From an uncultured Comamonadaceae bacterium (GTDB lineage: Bacteria; Pseudomonadota; Gammaproteobacteria; Burkholderiales; Burkholderiaceae_C), in the NCBI GenBank assembly GCA_937893415.1, contig CALBWZ010000014.1, positions 1 through 5,615 on the forward strand: DNA of 5,615 nt, given 5' to 3'. The notes under the pieces were generated by a model. It worked only from the letters and a program-made list of their open reading frames with translations. It was not told where the DNA came from and did no database searches. The first letter of the stretch is position 1; each line of letters opens with the position of its first letter. Shown here piece after piece: positions 1-5,070 of the stretch. The translations under genes and the position numbers were made by a program.

Positions 1-37
1 GGCGCACCAGTTCGCGTCTGGCTGGTGCGCTCACCAC
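1..37 (-). CDS. IS3-family transposase OrfB, first codons only (reached by -1 frameshift)
   Basis: After a -1 slip on the A6G heptamer, the minus strand continues as VVSAPARRELVR before the window ends. This is the familiar start of OrfB in this branch of IS3 elements. OrfB carries the DDE catalytic core, which joins to OrfA to make the transposase. None of the catalytic residues are in view, so whether the element is active cannot be judged. The GTG codons at 37 and 34 could in principle also start OrfB by themselves. Confidence 0.7.
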   Translation of the reverse strand, partial: MVSAPARRELVR

Positions 38-43
38 TTTTTT
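2..43 (-). promoter_or_regulatory. Programmed -1 ribosomal frameshift signal (A6G slippery site plus stem-loop)
   Basis: On the coding (minus) strand the zero frame reads CGA AAA AAG TGG TGA, so A AAA AAG (43 down to 37) is a classical -1 slippery heptamer. Six nucleotides further on, GCGCACCAG (30-22) and CTGGTGCGC (10-2) form a perfect 9-bp stem around an 11-nt loop. Heptamer, short spacer and strong hairpin together are the known arrangement for producing the OrfAB fusion in IS3-family elements. The OrfA stop codon lies in the spacer. Confidence 0.85.
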
Positions 44-294
44 CGCAAGGCTTCTTTCGTCACCTCATTCTCCAGCATGGCTTCGGCCAGCAGCCGCTTA
101 AGGCGTGCATTTTCCGTTTCAAGCTCCTTCAGGCGCTTGGCATCAGACACGTTCATGCCGCCAAACTTACTACGCCAGAGGTAGTAACTAGCCTCTGAGA
201 AGCCGTGCCTTCGGCACAACTCGGCAACCGCTAGGCCCGCTTCCGCTTCACGCAGGAAGCCAATGATTTGTTCGTCGGTAAATCTCTTCTTCAC
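31..294 (-). CDS. IS3-family transposase OrfA (helix-turn-helix DNA-binding subunit)
   Basis: OrfA binds the ends of the insertion sequence and, fused to OrfB by frameshifting, forms the active transposase OrfAB. From the GTG at 294 it has 87 residues, the usual OrfA size. It opens with KKRFTDEQIIGFLREAEAG, followed by the helix-turn-helix around AELCRRHGFSEASYYLWRSKFGG. A leucine-zipper-like coiled coil follows (RLKELETENARLKRLLAEAM), and it ends in ALRKKW. I prefer the GTG at 294 to the TTG at 327 because an AGGAGA Shine-Dalgarno (301-306 on the complement) lies 6 nt ahead of it and homologues start at this lysine-rich motif. The stop (31-33) falls inside the frameshift signal. The gene looks intact. 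Confidence 0.9.
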   Translation of the reverse strand: MKKRFTDEQIIGFLREAEAGLAVAELCRRHGFSEASYYLWRSKFGGMNVSDAKRLKELETENARLKRLLAEAMLENEVTKEALRKKW

Positions 295-328
295 GTCCAA
301 TCTCCTATCTGTGGGATTGGACTCCAAG

Positions 329-348
329 ATTAGGCGCTACTCAAATCA
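329..348 (-). repeat. Candidate terminal inverted repeat of the IS3 element (OrfA-side end)
   Basis: Read on the minus strand from 348, the sequence begins TGATTTGAGTAGCGCC, with the 5' TG typical of IS3-family ends. It sits 54 bp before the OrfA start, a normal leader length. Outside it the sequence changes to a G-run and then to DUF6876 gene remnant. The partner repeat is beyond the window, so the exact length and boundary are inferred. Confidence 0.5.
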
Positions 349-356
349 GGGGGGAC

Positions 357-394
357 GTCGTGTCATTTCCATCTTCGTAGATCATCACCGCCCT
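357..394 (-). pseudogene. DUF6876 gene remnant 1 (about 12 codons)
   Basis: The minus strand encodes RAVMIYEDGND, matching the same stretch of the intact DUF6876 protein encoded at 5071-5475. About 33 of 36 bases agree with the intact gene by eye, so this piece is much closer to it than remnant 2 is. It is cut on its N-terminal side at about 394 by the IS5-family transposase piece and on its C-terminal side by the IS3 end. It cannot make a functional product. Remnant 2 also contains the AVMxYEDGN segment, so the two are separate gene copies and not halves of one gene. Confidence 0.75.
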
Positions 395-640
395 AGACCT
401 GCTTACCCTCTGGCGTCGACGATCCGGGTGTACTGCATGCCGCAGTGGTTCGGATTGAGCGACCCAGCGATGGAAGAGGCGCTCTATGAGATTGCTTCCA
501 TGCGCAGATTTGCAGATTTTTCTCTGGGCAGCGGCTCGATTCCTGATGAAACTACTATTTTGAACTTTCGGCACCTGCTTGAGAAGCATGGAATGGCTGG
601 GAGAGTCATTGCCTTGATCAACCAATACCTGGTCAGTGTG
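395..640 (+). pseudogene. IS5-family transposase, internal fragment truncated at both ends
   Basis: The + strand encodes RPAYPLASTIRVYCMPQWFG and continues through LSDPAMEEALYEIASMRRFA and PDETTILNFRHLLEKHG to INQYLVSVG. This is the conserved N-terminal third of IS5-family DDE transposases: the segment after the GRPxYPL motif, with the typical ALYE and DxTTILxFRxLLE signatures. Both the true start (about 50 residues upstream) and the whole catalytic domain are absent, and neither IS terminus is visible. The reading frame itself is undamaged over about 82 codons, so the truncation looks more like rearrangement than slow decay. It sits between two DUF6876 remnants. The fragment is almost certainly inactive. 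Confidence 0.85.
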
Positions 641-676
641 GGGTACCCAGGTTAGCGTGGGCGGGAGGGTGACCAG

Positions 677-693
677 TGCCACTAGGAGTGGCA
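677..693. repeat. Perfect 7-bp inverted repeat with 3-nt loop
   Basis: TGCCACT (677-683) and AGTGGCA (687-693) are exact reverse complements separated by AGG. The hairpin lies in an approximately 78-bp spacer (641-718) between the IS5-family fragment and the second DUF6876 remnant. No T-run follows on either strand, so it is not a convincing intrinsic terminator. Its origin is unknown; it could belong to a further degraded mobile element. Confidence 0.5.
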
Positions 694-718
694 ACTTATT
701 ACGCAATGCTGCGCCCCT

Positions 719-886
719 AACCCAGTGCTCACCGTCCCAGCAGCAGTACAAGATGAAGTCTGCCATCGGAAAGTCTGTGTACGGTATCTCTTGCCTTGCG
801 TATTCGTGTCCGTTGCCATCTTCGTAGACCATCACAGCCTTGCTTTCTGTGACCTTGACGCGAACCGAAATAAACCAGTCGGCAGC
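719..886 (-). pseudogene. DUF6876 gene remnant 2 (C-terminal half without its end)
   Basis: The minus strand reads AADWFISVRVKVTESKAVM, then VYEDGNGHEYARQEIPYTDF and LYCCWDGEHWV. This aligns residue for residue, without gaps, to roughly residues 81-127 of the intact paralogue at 5071-5475, at roughly 70% nucleotide identity by eye. The N-terminal half (the FTGTTAYYR and LLTDGTKHLAEKG region) is missing, and the terminal IMLPSEY is replaced by unrelated RGAALRN. An open frame from an ATG at 928 runs through this remnant, the antisense of the IS5-family piece and remnant 1. That chimera is best read as accidental. This is a decayed copy with no sign of function. Confidence 0.8.
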
Positions 887-994
887 ATGGATTTGGTTCG
901 GCAAGTTGTGCTGGTTTGACGGCCCCATTTCAACCGCGAACCCTCACTCATGGCCCTTTTGGATGTTTTGCGTGCGTCGCATTGACCGGCTCTT

Positions 995-3274
995 TTAGAC
1001 CTTGCCAAGGCTCTGCCGGGTTTGGCCGCGTGCACTGTTCAAAAAGTCTTCTGACCAGGTTTTCACGCCATAGCTGAGCACCCGCTCTTGGAGTTGACGC
1101 ATCTTGTAGTGCGCCTCTTCGGTGCTGAGCGACAAGCCGGCCTCCAGCATCTGCACCATGTTGTTTTCGTCGTGGGGGTTGGTCAAGATGGCCCCTTTGA
1201 GTTCGACCGCGGCACCTGCAAACTCGGACAAGACCAAAACCCCCGGTGTTTGGTCCACGGATTTGGCCGACACATACTCTTTGCACACGAGGTTCAAGCC
1301 GTCGCGCAAGGGCGTGATCCACGCCACATCGGAGGCCAGGTAAAAAGCCATCAGCTCTTCGAATGGCAAGCTCCGGTAAAAGTAGCGCACAGGAGTCCAG
1401 TTCATGCTGGCAAAGCTGCCGTTGATGCGACCCACAATGCGGTCCAACTGTTCACGTGTTTGCTCATAAATCACCATGCCCGTGGCGGCAGGGGTGACGA
1501 TGTTGAGCATGATCACTTTTTCGTGCCATTGCGGGTGCTTTTCCAAAAACCGCTCAAAGGCTTGCATCTTTTCGATGGGGCCTTTGACGTAATCGAGCCG
1601 TTCTACAGACAGCACAATTTTTCGTCCGCGCGCCTCGGCGAGCAAATCGCGCATGCCTTGTTGTGTGCGCTCGGTTTTGACCAATTGCGCGATGCGCGCG
1701 TTGTCAATGCCCACAGGGTGCGCGCCCACACCGACCAAACCATAAGGTGTTTGCAGTTGCAGCGTCATCTCATCAACACCCAAGGCGCAACCGTAGGTGA
1801 GCCAGTCCGGAGCGCAAGAGGTTTTGCTGACCACGCTGCAATTGACGTTTGAGCGAACCACATCGACGAAATTTTCGACATAACGCGGAATGTGAAAGCC
1901 GACATAATCGCACTTGAGCAAACTGGCCACAATCTGCCCCTTCCACGGCAGAATGTTGAAGATGTCTGCGCCTGGAAAAGCCGTGTGGTGAAAAAAGCAG
2001 ATGTGCAAATCGGGCCGCAGTGCGCGCAAATACGAGGGCACCATCCAGAGGTTGTAGTCGTGGATCCAAACCGTCGCACCCTCTTGAGTGGCTGCAGCGG
2101 TTGTTTCGGCAAACAAACGGTTGATCTCGCAAAAATGCTGCCAATGGGCATCGTTGAAGGTCACGCGCTCAGGAAATGAAAACAGCACAGGCCACAGCGC
2201 CTCTTTGGAAAACTTTTTGTAAAACAGGTCCACATCTTCGGCCGTCAAGGCGACACGACAGACCATCAAGTTGGGGTACAGGTATCGGTCAACCCAGACC
2301 TTTTGTTCGAACACGGCGGCATCGGGCGTGCGACTAGCCTGCAAAGACCAAGCCACCCACGCGCCTTCGCGGCGATCTGCAAAGCAGCCCAACAAAGTGG
2401 GCAAGATGCCGTTTGGGCTTTTGGGCAATCTGCGCGTGACCCCGGAGTCTGTGGTGGTTTCGTCAAAAGGCTGACGGTGGTAGACCATCACCAACTCGGC
2501 ATCGCCCTGCGGCGCAATGGTCTCTGCAGGGGCCAGCCCGAGCAAGCGGTGAAAGGCATGGTGCCGAATGGCTTCCAAAATCCCCAGCGGCCCAGCCGCT
2601 CGGGCCAAGTGCACCGGCCTGAGCAAGCCATTCATGCGGTCTTGCAGCACAGCGTCTTTCAAAGCTTTTTCGGCATTGCCCACCACCACACCTTTGAGCC
2701 CGGTGCGCATGAGTGACAAATCGTTGAGCGTGTCCCCGGCGGTCAACACTTTGTCGGGTGACAGTCCCTCGGCACTCAACAAGCGCATCAGGCTGCTGCC
2801 TTTGGACACGCCGCGTGGCAAAAAGTCAAAGTACTTGTTGGCCGACACCAGATGGTCAAGCCCCAAAGACTGCGCCAAGTCTTGTGCTTGCAGCCTGGCC
2901 GACTCATGCTCAAAGGTGAAGGAGCACCGGTATTCCTGGGGCACCTCCTGAAAATGTAAGCCATCAATCTGACGGGCCGAGACCAAGATTTGTTCACGAC
3001 CAGGCCAGCCCTGTGTGAGCTCGTCTTGCAAAGGCAGGATGGGCGCAAAACCATCGCCTTGTCTGCGCAGCAAAGTGCCGCCCACATCGGCAATGATGTA
3101 GTCGGGCATGGGGATTGCGGGGTCGTCCAGCAGCGTCAAAATGCTCTCAAAGCCCCGACCGGTGACAAAAATCAGCGCGATGCGCTCTCTGTGCTCGAGA
3201 AGCAGGCGGTAAAGCTGCGCACAATCGTGCAGCTTGTCTGGCGGCAAAAAAGTACCATCCAAATCGGTTGCCAA
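995..3274 (-). CDS. ggpPS: Bifunctional glucosylglycerol-phosphate phosphatase/synthase (HAD + GT20 fusion)
   Basis: The enzyme is predicted to make the compatible solute glucosylglycerol in the cytoplasm. The GT20 half joins ADP-glucose to glycerol-3-phosphate, and the HAD half removes the phosphate. Numbering is from the TTG at 3274 (759 residues). The HAD domain spans about 1-245, with DLDGT (4-8), FVTGR (36-40), SKG around K158 and GDTLND (180-185). The GT20 domain spans about 260-740, with VYHRQPFDE, KSPNGILPTL, HDYNLW (405-410), RLDYVKG (559-565), TPLRDGLNLVCKEY (654-667) and LSEFAG. These signatures match GgpS better than trehalose-phosphate synthase OtsA. The phosphatase-first order and length match the proteobacterial GgpPS described from Pseudomonas and Azotobacter. 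All expected catalytic motifs are present. It follows an MscS gene in an apparent operon. The start is uncertain: TTG at 3274 would clip the first beta strand of the HAD fold, so the upstream ATC at 3304 is a serious alternative. No clear terminator is seen after the stop. Confidence 0.9.
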   Translation of the reverse strand: MATDLDGTFLPPDKLHDCAQLYRLLLEHRERIALIFVTGRGFESILTLLDDPAIPMPDYIIADVGGTLLRRQGDGFAPILPLQDELTQGWPGREQILVSARQIDGLHFQEVPQEYRCSFTFEHESARLQAQDLAQSLGLDHLVSANKYFDFLPRGVSKGSSLMRLLSAEGLSPDKVLTAGDTLNDLSLMRTGLKGVVVGNAEKALKDAVLQDRMNGLLRPVHLARAAGPLGILEAIRHHAFHRLLGLAPAETIAPQGDAELVMVYHRQPFDETTTDSGVTRRLPKSPNGILPTLLGCFADRREGAWVAWSLQASRTPDAAVFEQKVWVDRYLYPNLMVCRVALTAEDVDLFYKKFSKEALWPVLFSFPERVTFNDAHWQHFCEINRLFAETTAAATQEGATVWIHDYNLWMVPSYLRALRPDLHICFFHHTAFPGADIFNILPWKGQIVASLLKCDYVGFHIPRYVENFVDVVRSNVNCSVVSKTSCAPDWLTYGCALGVDEMTLQLQTPYGLVGVGAHPVGIDNARIAQLVKTERTQQGMRDLLAEARGRKIVLSVERLDYVKGPIEKMQAFERFLEKHPQWHEKVIMLNIVTPAATGMVIYEQTREQLDRIVGRINGSFASMNWTPVRYFYRSLPFEELMAFYLASDVAWITPLRDGLNLVCKEYVSAKSVDQTPGVLVLSEFAGAAVELKGAILTNPHDENNMVQMLEAGLSLSTEEAHYKMRQLQERVLSYGVKTWSEDFLNSARGQTRQSLGKV

Positions 3275-3301
3275 GATGAGTTCAAGTCCAGTGCGTGTGG
3301 C

Positions 3302-3314
3302 GATGGGGGCCTCC
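3302..3314 (-). promoter_or_regulatory. Strong Shine-Dalgarno followed by an ATC codon, candidate true ggpPS start
   Basis: On the minus strand GGAGG (3314-3310) is followed after 5 nt by ATC (3304-3302) in the ggpPS frame, giving ATRTGLELILATDLDGTFL after the initiator. This restores the hydrophobic beta strand (LELIL) that normally precedes the HAD nucleophile, which the TTG at 3274 would remove. The Shine-Dalgarno lies just past the mscS stop, a good position for translational coupling. ATC is a very rare initiator, so this is an inference. A CTG at 3316 behind AAGG is a further, weaker option. Confidence 0.45.
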
Positions 3315-3316
3315 AG

Positions 3317-4363
3317 TCAAGCCTTGTGTAGGTGAAGCGTGCGGGTCGGGAAAGCGAAGTCGATGCCTGCGTGTTCAAAGCTGCGAACGATTGACAAATT
3401 GATGGCTTGTTGCACATCCATGTACAAGTCGTAATCGCCGCTCAGCACAAAATAGACCACTTCAAAATCAAGCGAAGACTCGCCAAAAGATTTGAAGTGC
3501 GCGCGTCCAAAACTCACCTGGAGTTGGCTTTTGACAATCGCTTCGATGGTGCTTGGAATCTGCGCCAACTGATCGGCCGGGGTCGAATAAGTCACGCCAA
3601 AATTGAAGGTGCAACGCCGTTGGCTCATGCGTTTGAAGTTGCGAAGCCGGCTTTGCAGCAAGTCGTTGTTGGCAAAAACAATTTGCTCGCCTGCAAGGCT
3701 GCGCAAGCGCGTGGTTTTGAGCCCCACATGCTCCACCGTGCCCACCATGTCGTCGACCATCACGAAGTCGCCAATCACAAAAGGCTTGTCGATGGCAATG
3801 GACAAAGAGGCAAACAAATCGGCCAAGATGTTTTGCACTGCCAGTGCCACGGCCACACCGCCAATGCCCAAGCTGGCCACCAAGGCCGTGATGTTCATGC
3901 CCAAGTTGTCCAGGGCCATCAGCATCACAATGGCCCACAGCAGCAGCTTGCCCAAGAAGGACAGCAGACCCAGCGTCATGAGGTTGCCGCCTTCGATGAC
4001 CTGGTCGGGTTGTGCAAAGCGCAGCTTCAGCCCAGCCTCAAGGGCTTTGTGTGCCCACAAGCCCGCTTGAAAAATCAGCAAGACCAGCATCACATTGACG
4101 GCGCCGTTCTCAAGCCGATCAGAAAGTTGCAAGACTTGCAAGGCCGCCAAAATGCCCAGTCCAATGACCAAGAGCGTGTTGTTGGCCTTGAGCACGATCA
4201 GCAAAAAGTCAGCGCCCTTCCATGCGGTGCTTTGTGCCAAGCTTTGCAATTGTTTCAAACCCAACCTGAACAAGAGTTTGGCGCCCAAAACCACGGACAC
4301 AAACAGAACCAGCGCTGTCAGCCAAGAAGAATAGGGATGGTCAAGGAGGGTGTGATTCCACAT
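3317..4363 (-). CDS. MscS-family small-conductance mechanosensitive ion channel
   Basis: This inner-membrane channel opens under membrane tension and releases ions and small solutes on osmotic downshift. From the ATG at 4363 it has 348 residues, somewhat longer than E. coli MscS (286), with extra N-terminal helices. Hydrophobic segments lie at about 14-34, 54-78, 87-105, 128-152 and 157-180. The last is the pore-lining helix, rich in Gly/Ala (TALVASLGIGGVAVALAVQN). The beta domain follows (FVIGDFVMVDDMVGTVEHVGLKTTRLRS, then GEQIVFANNDLL), and the C-terminal alpha/beta domain ends in FPTRTLHL. No strong Shine-Dalgarno precedes ATG 4363. In-frame ATG 4432 and TTG 4447 would add a polar N-terminal tail, so the start was chosen for its position just before the first membrane helix. 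The stop is directly followed by ggpPS, suggesting one osmotic-stress transcript. The gene is intact. Confidence 0.92.
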   Translation of the reverse strand: MWNHTLLDHPYSSWLTALVLFVSVVLGAKLLFRLGLKQLQSLAQSTAWKGADFLLIVLKANNTLLVIGLGILAALQVLQLSDRLENGAVNVMLVLLIFQAGLWAHKALEAGLKLRFAQPDQVIEGGNLMTLGLLSFLGKLLLWAIVMLMALDNLGMNITALVASLGIGGVAVALAVQNILADLFASLSIAIDKPFVIGDFVMVDDMVGTVEHVGLKTTRLRSLAGEQIVFANNDLLQSRLRNFKRMSQRRCTFNFGVTYSTPADQLAQIPSTIEAIVKSQLQVSFGRAHFKSFGESSLDFEVVYFVLSGDYDLYMDVQQAINLSIVRSFEHAGIDFAFPTRTLHLHKA

Positions 4364-4516
4364 GGGCCGGTGGCGTTGAGGCCTAAAAGATAAAAAATCA
4401 CATGCACCCAAGGCCTGGCGCGTGGTTCGCATTAGGCTGGGTAGCAAGGCTGTCGGTCTAGAAATTCATCTTAACCCATTTCAATTCCAACCCATATTTA
4501 TTTTAATTAATTGCAA

Positions 4517-4593
4517 GAGGTGTCACTGATCCCGCTCAAGCCACACAGCATGGGCGTTCTGGGAGTGGGACCTTGACTTGCGAGGTGTCACTG
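4517..4593. repeat. 12-bp direct repeat GAGGTGTCACTG, copies 65 bp apart
   Basis: GAGGTGTCACTG occurs at 4517-4528 and again at 4582-4593. Each copy is preceded by a related TTGC-containing stretch (TTGCAAGAGG and CTTGCGAGG). The 53 bp between them show no coding signal I recognise. The copies could be regulator sites, the footprint of a lost mobile element, or chance. Confidence 0.55.
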
Positions 4594-4600
4594 GTATCAC
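4573..4600 (+). promoter_or_regulatory. Candidate sigma-70-type promoter toward the DUF3024 gene
   Basis: TTGACT (4573-4578) is separated by 16 nt from TATCAC (4595-4600), a fair -35/-10 pair. It lies about 90 bp before the ATG at 4690, which has its own AAAGG ribosome binding site. The second copy of the 12-bp repeat lies entirely within the spacer, where a bound protein could block or modulate transcription. The call rests on sequence match alone. Confidence 0.35.
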
Positions 4601-4607
4601 TCTCAGG

Positions 4608-4639
4608 CCAGCGTAGCGCTTCCGTTCACGAAGTGCTGG
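4608..4639. repeat. Imperfect inverted repeat
   Basis: AGCGCTTC (4615-4622) and GAAGTGCT (4630-4637) pair at 7 of 8 positions across a 7-nt loop. CCAGC (4608-4612) can alternatively pair with GCTGG (4635-4639) to close a bulged stem. It sits in the probable leader of the DUF3024 gene and could be an operator or an RNA hairpin. There is no T-run, so it is not a typical terminator. Confidence 0.35.
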
Positions 4640-4689
4640 GGATATATCGACTCGATCTGATCGAACGGGCCTCCAATAAAAGGTAAAAC

Positions 4690-5065
4690 ATGTCAAAGAA
4701 CTTAACAATGTCAAGTTGCCTATCTTGAACGAGACGATAACTGTGGAGGACAAGAAGCGCTTGGTCAGTGGTGTCTTGCTAGAGTTCCACCAGCGATCAA
4801 AAATCAAATTGACCATGACTACGAGGTGGATGGCCAAGCGGTGACTTTGCTTGAGGTTCGTCCAATGTGGCGCGGCCCACCCGGTGAATTTACTCGCTCA
4901 CCATTTGCGCGATTTCGCTTCGTCAAATCCTCTTCAATTTGGAAAATTTACTGGCGACGACAAACAGGTAATTGGGATCTCTACAAACCCTCCCCCAGCG
5001 CCAAAAATCTGACAGTCGCCTTGGCCATCATTGAAGCCGACCACTACGGCTGCTTTTTCGGCTGA
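4690..5065 (+). pseudogene. DUF3024-family gene, probably frameshifted
   Basis: The C-terminal part, read in the frame ending at 5065, gives RVPPAIKNQIDHDYEVDGQA followed by VTLLEVRPMW, FARFRFVKSSSIWKIYWRRQ and the closing DHYGCFFG. This is the pattern of DUF3024, a short protein family of unknown function. That frame has no ATG, GTG or TTG between its upstream stop (4703) and a GTG at 4826 inside the domain. A good start exists at ATG 4690 behind AAAGG, but its frame stops at 4726. A third frame bridges them with LPILNETITVEDKKRLVSGV and LLEF, which looks like the missing N-terminal helix. Two successive -1-type shifts would join the pieces, so the gene appears inactivated unless these are sequencing errors. 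It converges on the DUF6876 gene 5 nt away. Family identity is fairly secure; the N-terminal reconstruction is inference. Confidence 0.65.
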
Positions 5066-5070
5066 ATCAG

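Larger units (their letters stand above)
1..348 (-). mobile_element. IS3-family insertion sequence, left portion only (cut by window edge)
   Basis: This is an insertion sequence of the IS3 family, transcribed leftward. The support is an OrfA helix-turn-helix protein of typical length and sequence, a -1 frameshift signal at its end, and the first codons of OrfB running off the window. The upstream end is placed at 348. There the minus strand reads TGATTTGAGTAGCGCC, beginning with the TG expected of IS3-family termini and lying 54 bp ahead of the probable OrfA start. The opposite terminus is outside the window, so the inverted repeat and target duplication cannot be checked. The OrfA sequence resembles the IS407-like branch, but the subgroup is a recollection and not a measured result. 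The element abuts a DUF6876 gene remnant, which it may have interrupted. Confidence 0.85.
4364..4689. other. Intergenic region between mscS (leftward) and the DUF3024 remnant (rightward)
   Basis: No gene is supported here. The part nearest mscS (about 4460-4515) is clearly AT-rich (CATATTTATTTTAATTAATT on the + strand) and presumably carries the leftward mscS-ggpPS promoter. I cannot assign a -35/-10 pair with acceptable spacing. The rest (4517-4640) holds a 12-bp direct repeat, a possible rightward promoter and an imperfect inverted repeat, each listed separately. A 104-codon minus-strand frame (4523-4837) crosses this stretch but resembles nothing I know and lies antisense to the DUF3024 remnant. 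Confidence 0.5.

Noticed and set aside
651..721. Possible integron attC site (GTTAG ... CTAAC edges)
   Set aside because: The core triplets point the wrong way for an attC (GTT first, AAC last), and neither 7-mer fits RYYYAAC/GTTRRRY. No integrase or cassette array is visible.
341..928. A 195-codon minus-strand frame starting MGPSNQHNLPN
   Set aside because: It is a chimera running through DUF6876 remnant 2, the antisense of the IS5-family transposase fragment and remnant 1. There is no well-spaced ribosome binding site and no single family explains it.
995..3274. Trehalose-6-phosphate synthase/phosphatase (OtsAB) as the identity of the central enzyme
   Set aside because: The N-terminal phosphatase order and the VYHRQPFDE, SPNGILPTL and PRYVENF motifs follow glucosylglycerol-phosphate synthases and not OtsA. 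Enzyme assay would be needed for certainty.
3407..4393. Long + strand frame (328 codons) opposite mscS
   Set aside because: It is rich in His/Gln/Lys with no recognisable domain, and the opposite strand encodes a clear MscS channel. It is an antisense shadow.
4523..4837. 104-codon minus-strand frame in the intergenic region
   Set aside because: It overlaps the DUF3024 remnant in antisense, has a composition unlike its neighbours and resembles no family I recognise.
5047..5064. Possible terminator between the convergent genes (GGCTGCTTTTTCGGCTG)
   Set aside because: The two GGCTG motifs are direct repeats, not inverted, so no hairpin forms. The stretch also encodes the conserved GCFFG end of the DUF3024 protein.
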